Origin: a bacterium
GTDB lineage: Bacteria; Bacillota; Negativicutes; Acidaminococcales; Acidaminococcaceae
Length of the DNA stretch: 11,522 nucleotides
NCBI GenBank assembly: GCA_004562175.1
Contig: SFRS01000010.1
Span: 1-11,522, forward strand
Reading direction: 5' to 3'
Shown here: piece after piece, positions 1 through 6,188 of the stretch
Position numbering within the stretch: the first letter of the stretch is position 1
Layout of the letters: each line of letters starts with the position of its first letter
The notes under the pieces: generated by a model
What the model was told of the DNA's origin: nothing
The model's input: the letters and a program-made list of their open reading frames with translations, nothing else
The model's database searches: none
Program-made: the position numbers and the translations under genes

Positions 1-1113
1 AAACATTCTACCTTCTCCAACCGTCCATGTATAATTTGCTATGAGCAGAGAAGGTACATTTGTCCTGAATGTAGTACAACCTTTAGTGAACCCAACCCTT
101 TTATTGACACAAGTGAAAGGGTAACTTATGAGACAAAGATAGTTGTATTGAAGGATCTTAAGCATCCCGAGGCAACATATACAGCAGTAGCAAACAGATA
201 TAATCTTTCTCCAACCAAAGTAATGCGCATTTTCGACAAGCACGTGGATATTGCTAGAAAGCCTCTTCCTAGGGTGCTCTCTATTGATGAGCACTATTTC
301 CCAAATTCTGACCAGAACTCCAAGTATTGTTGCCTTTTAATGGATTTTGAGACAGGTGTAATGTTGGACATACTTCCTGACAGAAAGAAAAACTATCTGG
401 TTGGATATTTTGGCAAGATTAAGCATTCTACAATGGATATGGGGACTATGAAGTCTGAATTAGATAACGTACAGTATGTGTCCATTGATATGTATGATAC
501 ATACAGGGACATAGCCAGCATTTTCTTTCCAAAAGCCAAAGTATGTGCTGACAGTTTTCATGTATTGAAACATTTAACTGATGATTTCCGCAGGTTACGG
601 GTACGACTGGCCAGAAATACGGAGAATCCAGTTTTAAAACACCTTCTGATTAAATTCCGCTACGTGTTTGACCACAACAAATTCCTCGACAATGAGCCTA
701 AATACAATAAAAGTTTGGGGATGTATGCTAATTACCGTACGATTAGAGATACACTGTTTAATGCTTTTGAAGAGCTGAGAATAGCTTACGAGCTGAAGGA
801 GTACTATATTAGGTTAAATGCTACTACTAGCCTCGAGGACGCACCTGAGGCTATTGATAAGGCTATTAAGGCATTTGAGAGCAGTGGTATTGTTGAATAT
901 GAGGAGTTTTACAAAATGCTGCAAAATTGGCGTGAAGAAATTATTAACTCCTTTACCAAAATTAACGGCAGGCGTATTAACAACAGCTATATGGAATCCA
1001 AGAACAAAGAGGTTGGCAGGCTCATTTTTAGCGCCAATGGTTTTAAGAACTTCAAGCGCACCCGCAATAGAATGCTGTATTGCCTGAATGAAGAAGATAC
1101 ATTTAATATCTAA
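1..1113 (+). CDS. ISL3-family transposase, 5' end cut off by the window edge
   Basis: The frame is open from base 1, giving 370 visible residues, so the gene starts upstream and only its N-terminus is missing. The first visible residues carry a cysteine pair followed by RRYICPECSTTF, which fits the zinc-binding head of ISL3 transposases. A helix-turn-helix-like stretch (about residues 50-80) follows. The catalytic domain shows LSIDEHYF (Asp at visible residue 96), SIDMYDTY and ADSFHVLKH (Asp 184), and near the C-terminus NNSYMESKNKE (Glu 332) with GFKNFKRTRNRML, as expected for the ISL3 DDE domain. The protein would cut and join the element's ends. Codon use is more AT-rich than in all downstream genes, a sign of transfer. 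The TTG at 148 is a possible internal start, but homology-like sequence extends well upstream of it, so I do not use it. Confidence 0.93.
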   Translation, partial: KHSTFSNRPCIICYEQRRYICPECSTTFSEPNPFIDTSERVTYETKIVVLKDLKHPEATYTAVANRYNLSPTKVMRIFDKHVDIARKPLPRVLSIDEHYFPNSDQNSKYCCLLMDFETGVMLDILPDRKKNYLVGYFGKIKHSTMDMGTMKSELDNVQYVSIDMYDTYRDIASIFFPKAKVCADSFHVLKHLTDDFRRLRVRLARNTENPVLKHLLIKFRYVFDHNKFLDNEPKYNKSLGMYANYRTIRDTLFNAFEELRIAYELKEYYIRLNATTSLEDAPEAIDKAIKAFESSGIVEYEEFYKMLQNWREEIINSFTKINGRRINNSYMESKNKEVGRLIFSANGFKNFKRTRNRMLYCLNEEDTFNI

Positions 1114-1126
1114 ATAAAGCAGAAAT

Positions 1127-1160
1127 AGGGTAAAAATGGATTAAAATCCATTTTTACCCT
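1127..1160. repeat. Perfect 16-bp inverted repeat downstream of the transposase
   Basis: AGGGTAAAAATGGATT (1127-1142) is followed after two bases by its exact reverse complement (1145-1160). It starts 13 bases after the transposase stop. As RNA it would form a long hairpin, although no T-tract follows on either strand, so terminator activity is uncertain. It may end the transposase transcript, block read-through from outside, or contain the terminal repeat of the element (ISL3 ends often begin with GG). Confidence 0.85.
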
Positions 1161-1163
1161 AAA

Positions 1164-1306
1164 GCACAATATTAGGTGGAGCAGAACCACATCAATGGTG
1201 GAGCAAAAGCACAAGATTTGAAATAGCTAAACCACCAAAATGTTAAAGCACTGACCACACGAACGTTAGAGCTCCAGCCACAGCTTTTGACGGAGAGCCC
1301 GGCACT
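1164..1306. repeat. Degenerate tandem array, period about 23 bases
   Basis: The trinucleotide CAC recurs at 1165, 1188, 1210, 1233, 1256, 1279 and 1303, so the spacings are 23, 22, 23, 23, 23 and 24. Most units end in CCACA or GCACA and carry AGC about 6-8 bases earlier. Adjacent units are most alike: 1174-1190 and 1196-1212 share GGTGGAGCA and a ...CAC end. Units 1237-1259 and 1260-1282 share A-GTTA-AGC-CCACA spacing. The first full unit can fold as GTGG...CCAC. Because 23 is not a multiple of three, this is not a coding repeat. The last CAC (1303) lies in the broken terminator and may be coincidence. Function is unknown. Confidence 0.6.
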
Positions 1307-1326
1307 TTGTGCCACAGCTAGCTGTT
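1296..1326 (-). terminator. Remnant of the asparaginase transcription terminator, lacking its 3' arm
   Basis: Read on the minus strand just after the asparaginase stop, the sequence AACAGCTAGCTGTGGCA (1326-1310) is identical to the 5' arm of the complete terminator at 6189-6205. A short loop (CAAA) and GTGCCGGGCT (1305-1296) follow, matching the start of the other terminator's 3' arm. The rest of that arm and the T-tract are absent. A short GGCAC-AAA-GTGCC hairpin can still form but lacks a U-run, so termination is probably weak. Confidence 0.6.
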
Positions 1327-1339
1327 GATTTTTCTTATT

Positions 1340-2278
1340 CTATTGAGCGAGCTCCTGCATCAGCTTGACTACAGCTGTTTCAAGGGTGTCCAGCTCTGCG
1401 CTCTTCGCGCCCAAGCGCTCTGCCAAAATTCCCATGGGGTAGGTGTCTAAATGCACGCCATCATAGAGGCATTGGGTCGTGCAGACAACCTTGATCCCCT
1501 GCTTGAGCACCTCTTCTAGCTTGGGCAGCCAGTTGTTGTCCCCGTTGGGCACGCCACCGGCGCCAAAGCCTTCGATAATGAGACCCTTGTAGCCCTTGGC
1601 AACGTAATAATCTAAAATATCAGGAGCAAAACCAGGAATCAGCTTAATTACAGCGACCTTCCCTTCTAGCTTGGTGTTGATGGCAAACTCGCCTTCGCCA
1701 TAGCCACCGCCCTGCAAGGCACTCTTTTCCCAGAAAAGGTGATTGTGCCTGATGGTCGCCATGGGGGCGCGGTTGATGCTGGCAAAGCCATTGAAGTTTT
1801 CCGTGTACAGCTTTTTGGCATGAGCACCGTGAATAACCTGGTCGCCAAAAACCAATGCTACGCCCTTTAAGGGACTAGTGGCGGCTAAAAAGGAGTGGTA
1901 AATATTTTCAGGAGCATCACTGCCTTCGGCCTGAATGGGTAGCTGGGCACCGGTCAAAACCACGGGCTTTTGGCAATTGCGCAGCATTTGGCTCAGGGCT
2001 GCTGCTGTATAAGCCATGGTATCCGTGCCGTGGGTGATGACAAAGCCGTCGTACTCCTCGTAATGAGCTGCTATGGCTTCAGCAATAATCTGCCAATGCT
2101 TGGGGGAGAGATTGCTGCTATCCAAAGTGAGGATTTGTTTGGTCTCGATGATGCACACATCCTCCAATTCCGGCACCAGCTTAATCATGGCCGGACCATC
2201 CAAGGCGGGAACCAGTCCATCAGCAGAGGGAACACAGGCGATGGTGCCGCCCGTACCGAGCATTAAAATCTTTTTCAT
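1340..2278 (-). CDS. ansA: L-asparaginase, cytosolic type I-like
   Basis: Hydrolyses L-asparagine to aspartate and ammonia. The 312 residues are close to the usual 320-340 for this family. The N-terminus reads MKKILMLGTGGTIA with the nucleophile-type threonine at residue 12. The second conserved block, ITHGTDTMAYTAAAL, holds Thr85-Asp86 of the second catalytic group. LDSSN (52-56) and a lysine at 155/156 match the remaining active-site positions of the family. No signal peptide is visible, which argues for a cytosolic enzyme rather than the periplasmic high-affinity type. The start is supported by GGAGGTG (2292-2286), 7 bases before ATG. It lies 64 bases downstream of the small membrane-protein gene on the same strand and may be co-transcribed with it. 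Its downstream terminator looks damaged. Confidence 0.93.
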   Translation of the reverse strand: MKKILMLGTGGTIACVPSADGLVPALDGPAMIKLVPELEDVCIIETKQILTLDSSNLSPKHWQIIAEAIAAHYEEYDGFVITHGTDTMAYTAAALSQMLRNCQKPVVLTGAQLPIQAEGSDAPENIYHSFLAATSPLKGVALVFGDQVIHGAHAKKLYTENFNGFASINRAPMATIRHNHLFWEKSALQGGGYGEGEFAINTKLEGKVAVIKLIPGFAPDILDYYVAKGYKGLIIEGFGAGGVPNGDNNWLPKLEEVLKQGIKVVCTTQCLYDGVHLDTYPMGILAERLGAKSAELDTLETAVVKLMQELAQ

Positions 2279-2342
2279 AGCTTTTCACCTCCGGCAGCAA
2301 AACACACTTCCATAAATACTCAGCCAGGAACCCAAGTAGAGC

Positions 2343-2561
2343 TTATCTATATTTGTTCTTGTGTTTTTTGCGTTGGTGCTCAACACGGTAGTCAGCCTGT
2401 ACTTGGTAAACCTGGTAAATGTACAGAGCGCACATGGGCACCACGATGAACATGCCCAACCAGCGGTTGTCGAAGAAGTAGGAGCCAGCCATGCCGGCCA
2501 GCAAGCTGACGATGACCACCAGCAGCATATTCACTTTGTATTTCATCAGATATTTTTTCAT
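2343..2561 (-). CDS. Small two-helix membrane protein of unknown function (72 aa)
   Basis: I do not recognise a named family. The protein starts MKKYLMKYKVN, then has two hydrophobic segments (about residues 11-29 and 34-50) separated by a short loop FDNRWLG, and ends in a strongly basic tail, HQRKKHKNKYR. This pattern predicts a hairpin in the membrane with the charged ends in the cytoplasm. A good ribosome binding site, AGGAGGA (2577-2571), sits 9 bases before ATG, which makes it a real gene rather than a chance frame. It is followed 64 bases later by the asparaginase gene on the same strand, so it may be the first gene of a two-gene transcript. Confidence 0.8.
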   Translation of the reverse strand: MKKYLMKYKVNMLLVVIVSLLAGMAGSYFFDNRWLGMFIVVPMCALYIYQVYQVQADYRVEHQRKKHKNKYR

Positions 2562-2585
2562 AGTATAGAGTCCTCCTAATAGTAT

Positions 2586-2614
2586 ATTATAAACTGTGAA
2601 TTACTAAATATGAT
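2586..2614 (-). promoter_or_regulatory. Weak candidate promoter for the 72-aa gene
   Basis: On the minus strand a perfect TATAAT (2591-2586) lies 24 bases before the start codon of the 72-aa gene. No good -35 hexamer is present at the right distance: the expected place falls in the terminal repeat of the MITE-like element and reads ATCATA. If this is the promoter, the inserted repeat supplies its upstream half. Confidence 0.3.
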
Positions 2615-2860
2615 ATCTTGGAGCGAATAGGAATTTTAGCGAATGAGTGGATGGAATAATAGAAGCAAGGTTTCGAAAACCTATATTCCTTTTCGAACAG
2701 ATTGGACACCGCAGCTTCGTGATTGTTCCCCACGAAATTCGCGTTATCCCCAAGGGGACAGCTCCCTGCGCAAATTCTGCTGCGTGCGTGGCACTTGCAC
2801 AATTTGGCGACTCGCTTGAGAAATTCCTTTGAACGGAAAGATATCATATTTAGCGATTCA
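2597..2860. mobile_element. MITE-like element, 264 bp, with 23-bp terminal inverted repeats
   Basis: The outer 23 bases at the left (2597-2619) and the reverse complement of the outer 23 at the right (2838-2860) agree at 21 of 23 positions. Both contain CTAAATATGATATCTT. The interior has no transposase. It includes small hairpins such as AGGTTT...AAACCT near 2671 and TCCCCAAGGGGA near 2748. Several short frames stay open across it, the longest being 86 residues on the minus strand from one terminal repeat to the other. None has a convincing ribosome binding site or a familiar protein pattern. No clear target-site duplication is visible. It fills the gap between gluQ and the 72-aa gene. Confidence 0.7.
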
Positions 2861-3836
2861 TTTTTGTCAACTTATTTGGCACTACGATATTCTTAGTGGG
2901 TATGTTTTCAGGTGTAAAAATCGGCAGCAAATTATCAACTCGCAGCGGTTCTGGCTTTGCAATTTGTCCTGCAAGATATGCCAAGAGGCCGATAATAGGC
3001 TCCGGGCTGCCATATACCTTGCGCAAGGTGGCGATTTCTAAATCCCCGTCACGCTTGGAAAGCCTGCGCCCTGTGGCGTCCACTAACAGCGGAATGTGAC
3101 AGAACGAGGGCGGCGTGAAGCCCAAGAGACGATAAATATAAAGCTGCATGGGCGTGGAGCTTAAAAGGTCGCAACCCCGCACCACTTGGGTGATGCCCAT
3201 AAGGGCGTCGTCAATCGTTACCGCCAATTGATAAGCAAAAACCCCATCGCTGCGGCGCACAATAAAGTCGCCGCTTTCTTCCATTAGATTGTAGCTTTGC
3301 TCGCTGTAATGGCCATCGCAAAAGCTAATCGGCTTATGCTCCACCTTTAAACGGTAGGCAGGAGCTCGCTTTTGCGACCTCTCCCTGCGTTCCGTCTCCG
3401 TCAAATTGCGGCAGGTACCAGCATAGATGATGCGTCCATCACTTAAATGAGGTGCTTCCGCTGCATGGAGCTCAGCACGACTGCAAAAGCAGGGATAGAC
3501 AAGATCTTGAGCTTGTAGCTGAGCAAAATAGTGGGCATAAACATCACTGCGCTGGCTCTGAAAATAGCGCTCACTATTAGAGCTTACATAAGCGCCCTCG
3601 TCCCAAGTGAGTCCCAACCATTCTAGGTCTCTAGCCAGCTGGTCGGCGTTTTGTCTCGTGCAACGTTGGGGGTCCAAATCCTCAATGCGCAGGACAATTT
3701 TGCCACCGCTGCTTTTGGCATAAAGCCACGCCAGCAGGCTGCAAAAAACATTGCCCAAATGCAAAAAGCCGCTGGGCGTGGGGGCGAAGCGCCCTATAAC
3801 AGGTTTAACTGCCAAATTATGTTCTCTAAAAAGCAT
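2850..3836 (-). CDS. gluQ: Glutamyl-queuosine tRNA(Asp) synthetase
   Basis: A truncated glutamyl-tRNA synthetase paralogue that attaches glutamate to queuosine in the anticodon of tRNA(Asp). From the chosen start, GRFAPTPSGFLHLGN carries the class I HIGH-like motif (26-29). RIEDLDPQR (50-58) follows. Cys116, Cys118, Tyr138 and Cys142 form the zinc site of the GluQ/GluRS family. QLAVTIDDALMGITQVVRG is very characteristic, and RLSKR (258-262) is the KMSKS-like motif. The 328 residues are slightly longer than the usual ~300, and the anticodon-binding domain of true GluRS is absent. I prefer ATG 3836, with AAGGA about 11 bases upstream, over ATG 3848, which has GAAGG directly touching it. The last codons, including the stop, lie inside the terminal repeat of the MITE-like element. 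Confidence 0.92.
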   Translation of the reverse strand: MLFREHNLAVKPVIGRFAPTPSGFLHLGNVFCSLLAWLYAKSSGGKIVLRIEDLDPQRCTRQNADQLARDLEWLGLTWDEGAYVSSNSERYFQSQRSDVYAHYFAQLQAQDLVYPCFCSRAELHAAEAPHLSDGRIIYAGTCRNLTETERRERSQKRAPAYRLKVEHKPISFCDGHYSEQSYNLMEESGDFIVRRSDGVFAYQLAVTIDDALMGITQVVRGCDLLSSTPMQLYIYRLLGFTPPSFCHIPLLVDATGRRLSKRDGDLEIATLRKVYGSPEPIIGLLAYLAGQIAKPEPLRVDNLLPIFTPENIPTKNIVVPNKLTKMNR

Positions 3837-3927
3837 CTTTAGGCACATCCTTCAATTCTTCCATCTATATTTTATCATATCGTTCCCTGCTTGTGTACAG
3901 TATTTCTCTCGAAAACTGAGGTTACCA

Positions 3928-3954
3928 ATTATATACTCATTGCTTTTTTGCCAA
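3928..3954 (-). promoter_or_regulatory. Candidate gluQ promoter
   Basis: On the minus strand TTGGCA (3954-3949; five of six matches to the -35 consensus) is followed after 15 bases by a perfect TATAAT (3933-3928). The spacer is shorter than the ideal 17. It would give a leader of about 85 bases before gluQ. It overlaps the divergent symporter promoter. Confidence 0.5.
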
Positions 3955-3968
3955 GAGGTGCCTATAAT
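3940..3968 (+). promoter_or_regulatory. Promoter of the symporter operon
   Basis: TTGCTT (3940-3945), a 17-base spacer and a perfect TATAAT (3963-3968) make a good sigma-A-type promoter. Transcription would begin near 3975, about 40 bases before the TTG start codon. The same -35 hexamer and spacing recur in the promoter at 6370. Confidence 0.7.
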
Positions 3969-4014
3969 TAAAAGAAAGAGCTATGAAATTATCATTTTGA
4001 GGAGGGGATTTATT

Positions 4015-5550
4015 TTGGAAGCGATTTTTGCTGCCATCAATGGTATTTTTAGTTTTATCGGTCCCTTGTCTGATTTTCTGTGGGATTTTCCCACTAACAT
4101 GAAGTGGTATGCGTCCATTCCTATTTTGGGCAATTTTTCTTTGGCAATCATTTTACTTGTGGGCTCCGGCATTTATTTCAGCCTGCGCCTTGGCTTTGTG
4201 CAAATCACAGAATTCAAGCGCGGCCTTTTGACCATGGCTCACAAAAAGCACACGGAGATTGGCATTTCGCCTCTGGCTGCCTTCTTTTTGAGCTCTGCCA
4301 TGCGTGTGGGCCCCGGCAACATCATCGGCGTTACCGGCGCCATTTCCGTGGGTGGTCCCGGTGCGTTGTTCTGGATGTGGCTTTCTGCCTTTTTCGGCAT
4401 GGCCGTGGCCTATGTGGAAAGCGTGCTAGCGCAAATTTTCAAGGAGCGCAAGGATGATGAATATGTGGGCGGCTTGCCCTTCTATGGTCGTCGCCTTTTG
4501 GGCAACAAGGTGTGGATTGGTTGCTTCCTGTCCGTGCTGTATATCCTGTATGCAATGTGCTGCTTGCCCGCCCAAGCCTTCAATGTGGTTTCCTCAGTGG
4601 GCGTGATGACTACTATCGTCACGGGTAGCAAAATTGCCGCTGGCTCCAGCTTCTACTATATTGTGGGCGCTATTGTCATTATCTTCAGTGCCATCATAAC
4701 CTTTGGCGGCATTCGCAAGCTGACCAAAATTACCGACAAGATGGTGCCTGTGATGGCAGTTGTTTATCTCTTGATTGTCATGATTTTGGCTCTGATGAAT
4801 CTCGACCGTCTGCCCTATTTCTTCAGCGCAGTCTTTGGCGGTGCCTTCACCCAAGAAGCCTTCTTCGGCGGCACCTTTGGCACCATCCTGTCCCAAGGCG
4901 TAAAACGTGGTCTGATGAGTAACGAAGCCGGTCAAGGTACCATTACCATGCCGGCGGCAGCTGCTGATGCGGACCATCCCTGCGAGCAGGGCGACATTTC
5001 CGCCATTGGCGTTTTCCTGGATACCATCGTTATTTGTACCTTAACAGGCTTCGTGGTTGTTATGGCTCACTGCTGGACCGGCGCGGACGGAGCTGCTTGG
5101 GGCAAGCTGGACAAGCTGCCCAAGTTTATCGCTTCCGTGGCAGAGCTAACCGGTGGCCAAAGCCTGCATCAGGTAGTAACCTTCCTTGTTACCTTCTGCT
5201 TCTGTCTCTTTGCTTATACCTGCCTTTTGGGCATGATTTCCTTCTCCGAAATCGCTGCCAACCGCATCAGCCGCAGCGCTTCCTTCATCAACATGATTCG
5301 CGTGCTCGGTTTGTTTGTAGCAGCCTTTGGTATTCTATGCAATATTGCAGGCTATGAGCTGGGCAATTTGTGGGCCTTCTCCGATTTGGGCAATATTATG
5401 ATTGTTTATTTCAACATTCCTATTTTGTATTGTGGTGCTAAGCTGGTCTTCAAGGCTCACGAGCATTATGCCAAGAATGATGGCACTCCCTTCACAGGCG
5501 AGGTTGTGGGCATCCCCTTGGAGTATTGGGACAGCAAGGCTAAAAAATAA
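4015..5550 (+). CDS. Sodium:alanine/glycine symporter (AGCS family)
   Basis: Inner-membrane secondary transporter expected to import alanine, glycine or a related small amino acid with sodium. The 511 residues contain about ten or eleven hydrophobic segments. Family landmarks are the N-terminal SGIYFSLRLGFVQ (about 51-63), VGPGNIIGVTGAISVGGPGA with PGN at 100-102, and RGLMSNEAGQGT with Asn303, which is the conserved SNEAG block, followed by an alanine-rich stretch and HPCEQG. I start it at TTG 4015, because GAGGAGGGG (3999-4007) lies just upstream and MEAIFAAINGIF fits the family N-terminus. The frame is open back to 3751, but that part overlaps gluQ and lies upstream of the promoter. GQG replaces the more common GMG after SNEA, so the substrate could differ. 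The DUF697-like gene follows after 38 bases. Confidence 0.9.
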   Translation: MEAIFAAINGIFSFIGPLSDFLWDFPTNMKWYASIPILGNFSLAIILLVGSGIYFSLRLGFVQITEFKRGLLTMAHKKHTEIGISPLAAFFLSSAMRVGPGNIIGVTGAISVGGPGALFWMWLSAFFGMAVAYVESVLAQIFKERKDDEYVGGLPFYGRRLLGNKVWIGCFLSVLYILYAMCCLPAQAFNVVSSVGVMTTIVTGSKIAAGSSFYYIVGAIVIIFSAIITFGGIRKLTKITDKMVPVMAVVYLLIVMILALMNLDRLPYFFSAVFGGAFTQEAFFGGTFGTILSQGVKRGLMSNEAGQGTITMPAAAADADHPCEQGDISAIGVFLDTIVICTLTGFVVVMAHCWTGADGAAWGKLDKLPKFIASVAELTGGQSLHQVVTFLVTFCFCLFAYTCLLGMISFSEIAANRISRSASFINMIRVLGLFVAAFGILCNIAGYELGNLWAFSDLGNIMIVYFNIPILYCGAKLVFKAHEHYAKNDGTPFTGEVVGIPLEYWDSKAKK

Positions 5551-5588
5551 GTCGTTTTCATTTAGTTTAGGTAGAAAAGAGGTGCTTT

Positions 5589-6173
5589 ATGGCTGAAGAA
5601 AGAATTACCGATGGTTATAAGGATAGTGCTGATATCGAGTGGGAAGCGGAAAAAATCTGTCGCTGGGCAGCTGCTCGCGCAGGTGTGATTGTGGTTGCCC
5701 CCTTGATTGGTACCATGACCTTGATGGCCAACGAGGTGTATATGATTACCCGCTTGGCCGAGCTCAGAGGCATCAAGCTCAGCGAGAGCGCTGTACTGGG
5801 CCTTTTGGGCTCCTTGGGAGCCACTTTTGTGGGGCAAACTCTGGTGACGCTCATTCCCTTTGCGCCGGTGCAAATTCCCGTGGGCATCTCGGTGACCTAC
5901 GCCGTGGGCAAGGTGGCCAACGCTTGGCTCAAGGCCGGTCGTCCTGAAGATATTGCAGCTTTTAAAGAGGTCTATGATGAGGCCAAGGCCGAGGGCATGA
6001 AAAAGTTCCGAGAGTTCAGCAAGCTGGACTGCAAGGATGAGCCCTTGGGCGATGAGAGCAGACGCTTTAATCTTGATTCCCAAGAGGTTTTTGACAATGT
6101 GACCCGCAAGGCCGACGAAGCGGAGTACAAGCTCAGCGACGTGGTGCGCAAGGTGGGCGACAAGCTGAAATAA
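5589..6173 (+). CDS. DUF697-like membrane-associated protein
   Basis: 194 residues. The segment from about residue 30 to 115 resembles the DUF697 domain: a hydrophobic stretch (GVIVVAPLIGTMTLMANEV), then YMITRLAELRGIKLSESA, a glycine-rich helix (LLGLLGSLGATFVG), a second hydrophobic stretch (LIPFAPVQIPVGISVTY) and AVGKVANAWLKAG. The last third is charged and probably helical, with many lysines and glutamates. The function of DUF697 proteins is not settled, and some members carry a GTPase domain in front, which this one lacks. Start ATG 5589 has AAGAGGTG just upstream. It lies 38 bases after the symporter and before a strong terminator, so the two genes form one transcript and the protein may assist or modulate the transporter. 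That last point is inference. Confidence 0.75.
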   Translation: MAEERITDGYKDSADIEWEAEKICRWAAARAGVIVVAPLIGTMTLMANEVYMITRLAELRGIKLSESAVLGLLGSLGATFVGQTLVTLIPFAPVQIPVGISVTYAVGKVANAWLKAGRPEDIAAFKEVYDEAKAEGMKKFREFSKLDCKDEPLGDESRRFNLDSQEVFDNVTRKADEAEYKLSDVVRKVGDKLK

Positions 6174-6188
6174 GATAAGACAAAAATC

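Larger units (their letters stand above)
1..1295 (+). mobile_element. ISL3-family insertion element, right-hand part; right end inferred near 1295
   Basis: The element contains the transposase, a palindrome at 1127-1160 and a ~23-base periodic array up to about 1282. The right boundary is inferred, not seen directly. The asparaginase terminator entering from the other side matches an intact terminator at 6189-6233 only as far as base 1296, and beyond that point the match stops. The left end lies outside the window, so neither inverted terminal repeats nor a target-site duplication can be checked. The alternative is that the element ends at the palindrome (base 1160) and the array is separate. 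Confidence 0.55.

Noticed and set aside
1164..1306. CRISPR array
   Set aside because: The period is only ~23 bases, the units are degenerate along their whole length, and there are no identical repeats separated by unique spacers and no cas genes.
2647..2832. 61-residue plus-strand ORF in the same gap
   Set aside because: It is antisense to the frame above and inside the same repeat. I found no ribosome binding site, and the reading is best explained by the repeat being open by chance.
2587..2847. 86-residue minus-strand ORF between gluQ and the 72-aa gene
   Set aside because: It runs from one terminal repeat of the MITE-like element to the other, its start codon lies in the repeat itself, no ribosome binding site is visible, and the protein shows no familiar pattern.
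3849..4010. Riboswitch or T-box in front of gluQ or the symporter
   Set aside because: The plus leader is only about 40 bases, and I see no conserved riboswitch core or terminator hairpin in either leader.
3751..4014. N-terminal extension of the symporter (88 codons)
   Set aside because: It would overlap gluQ on the other strand, lies upstream of and across the promoter, and does not look like an AGCS N-terminus.
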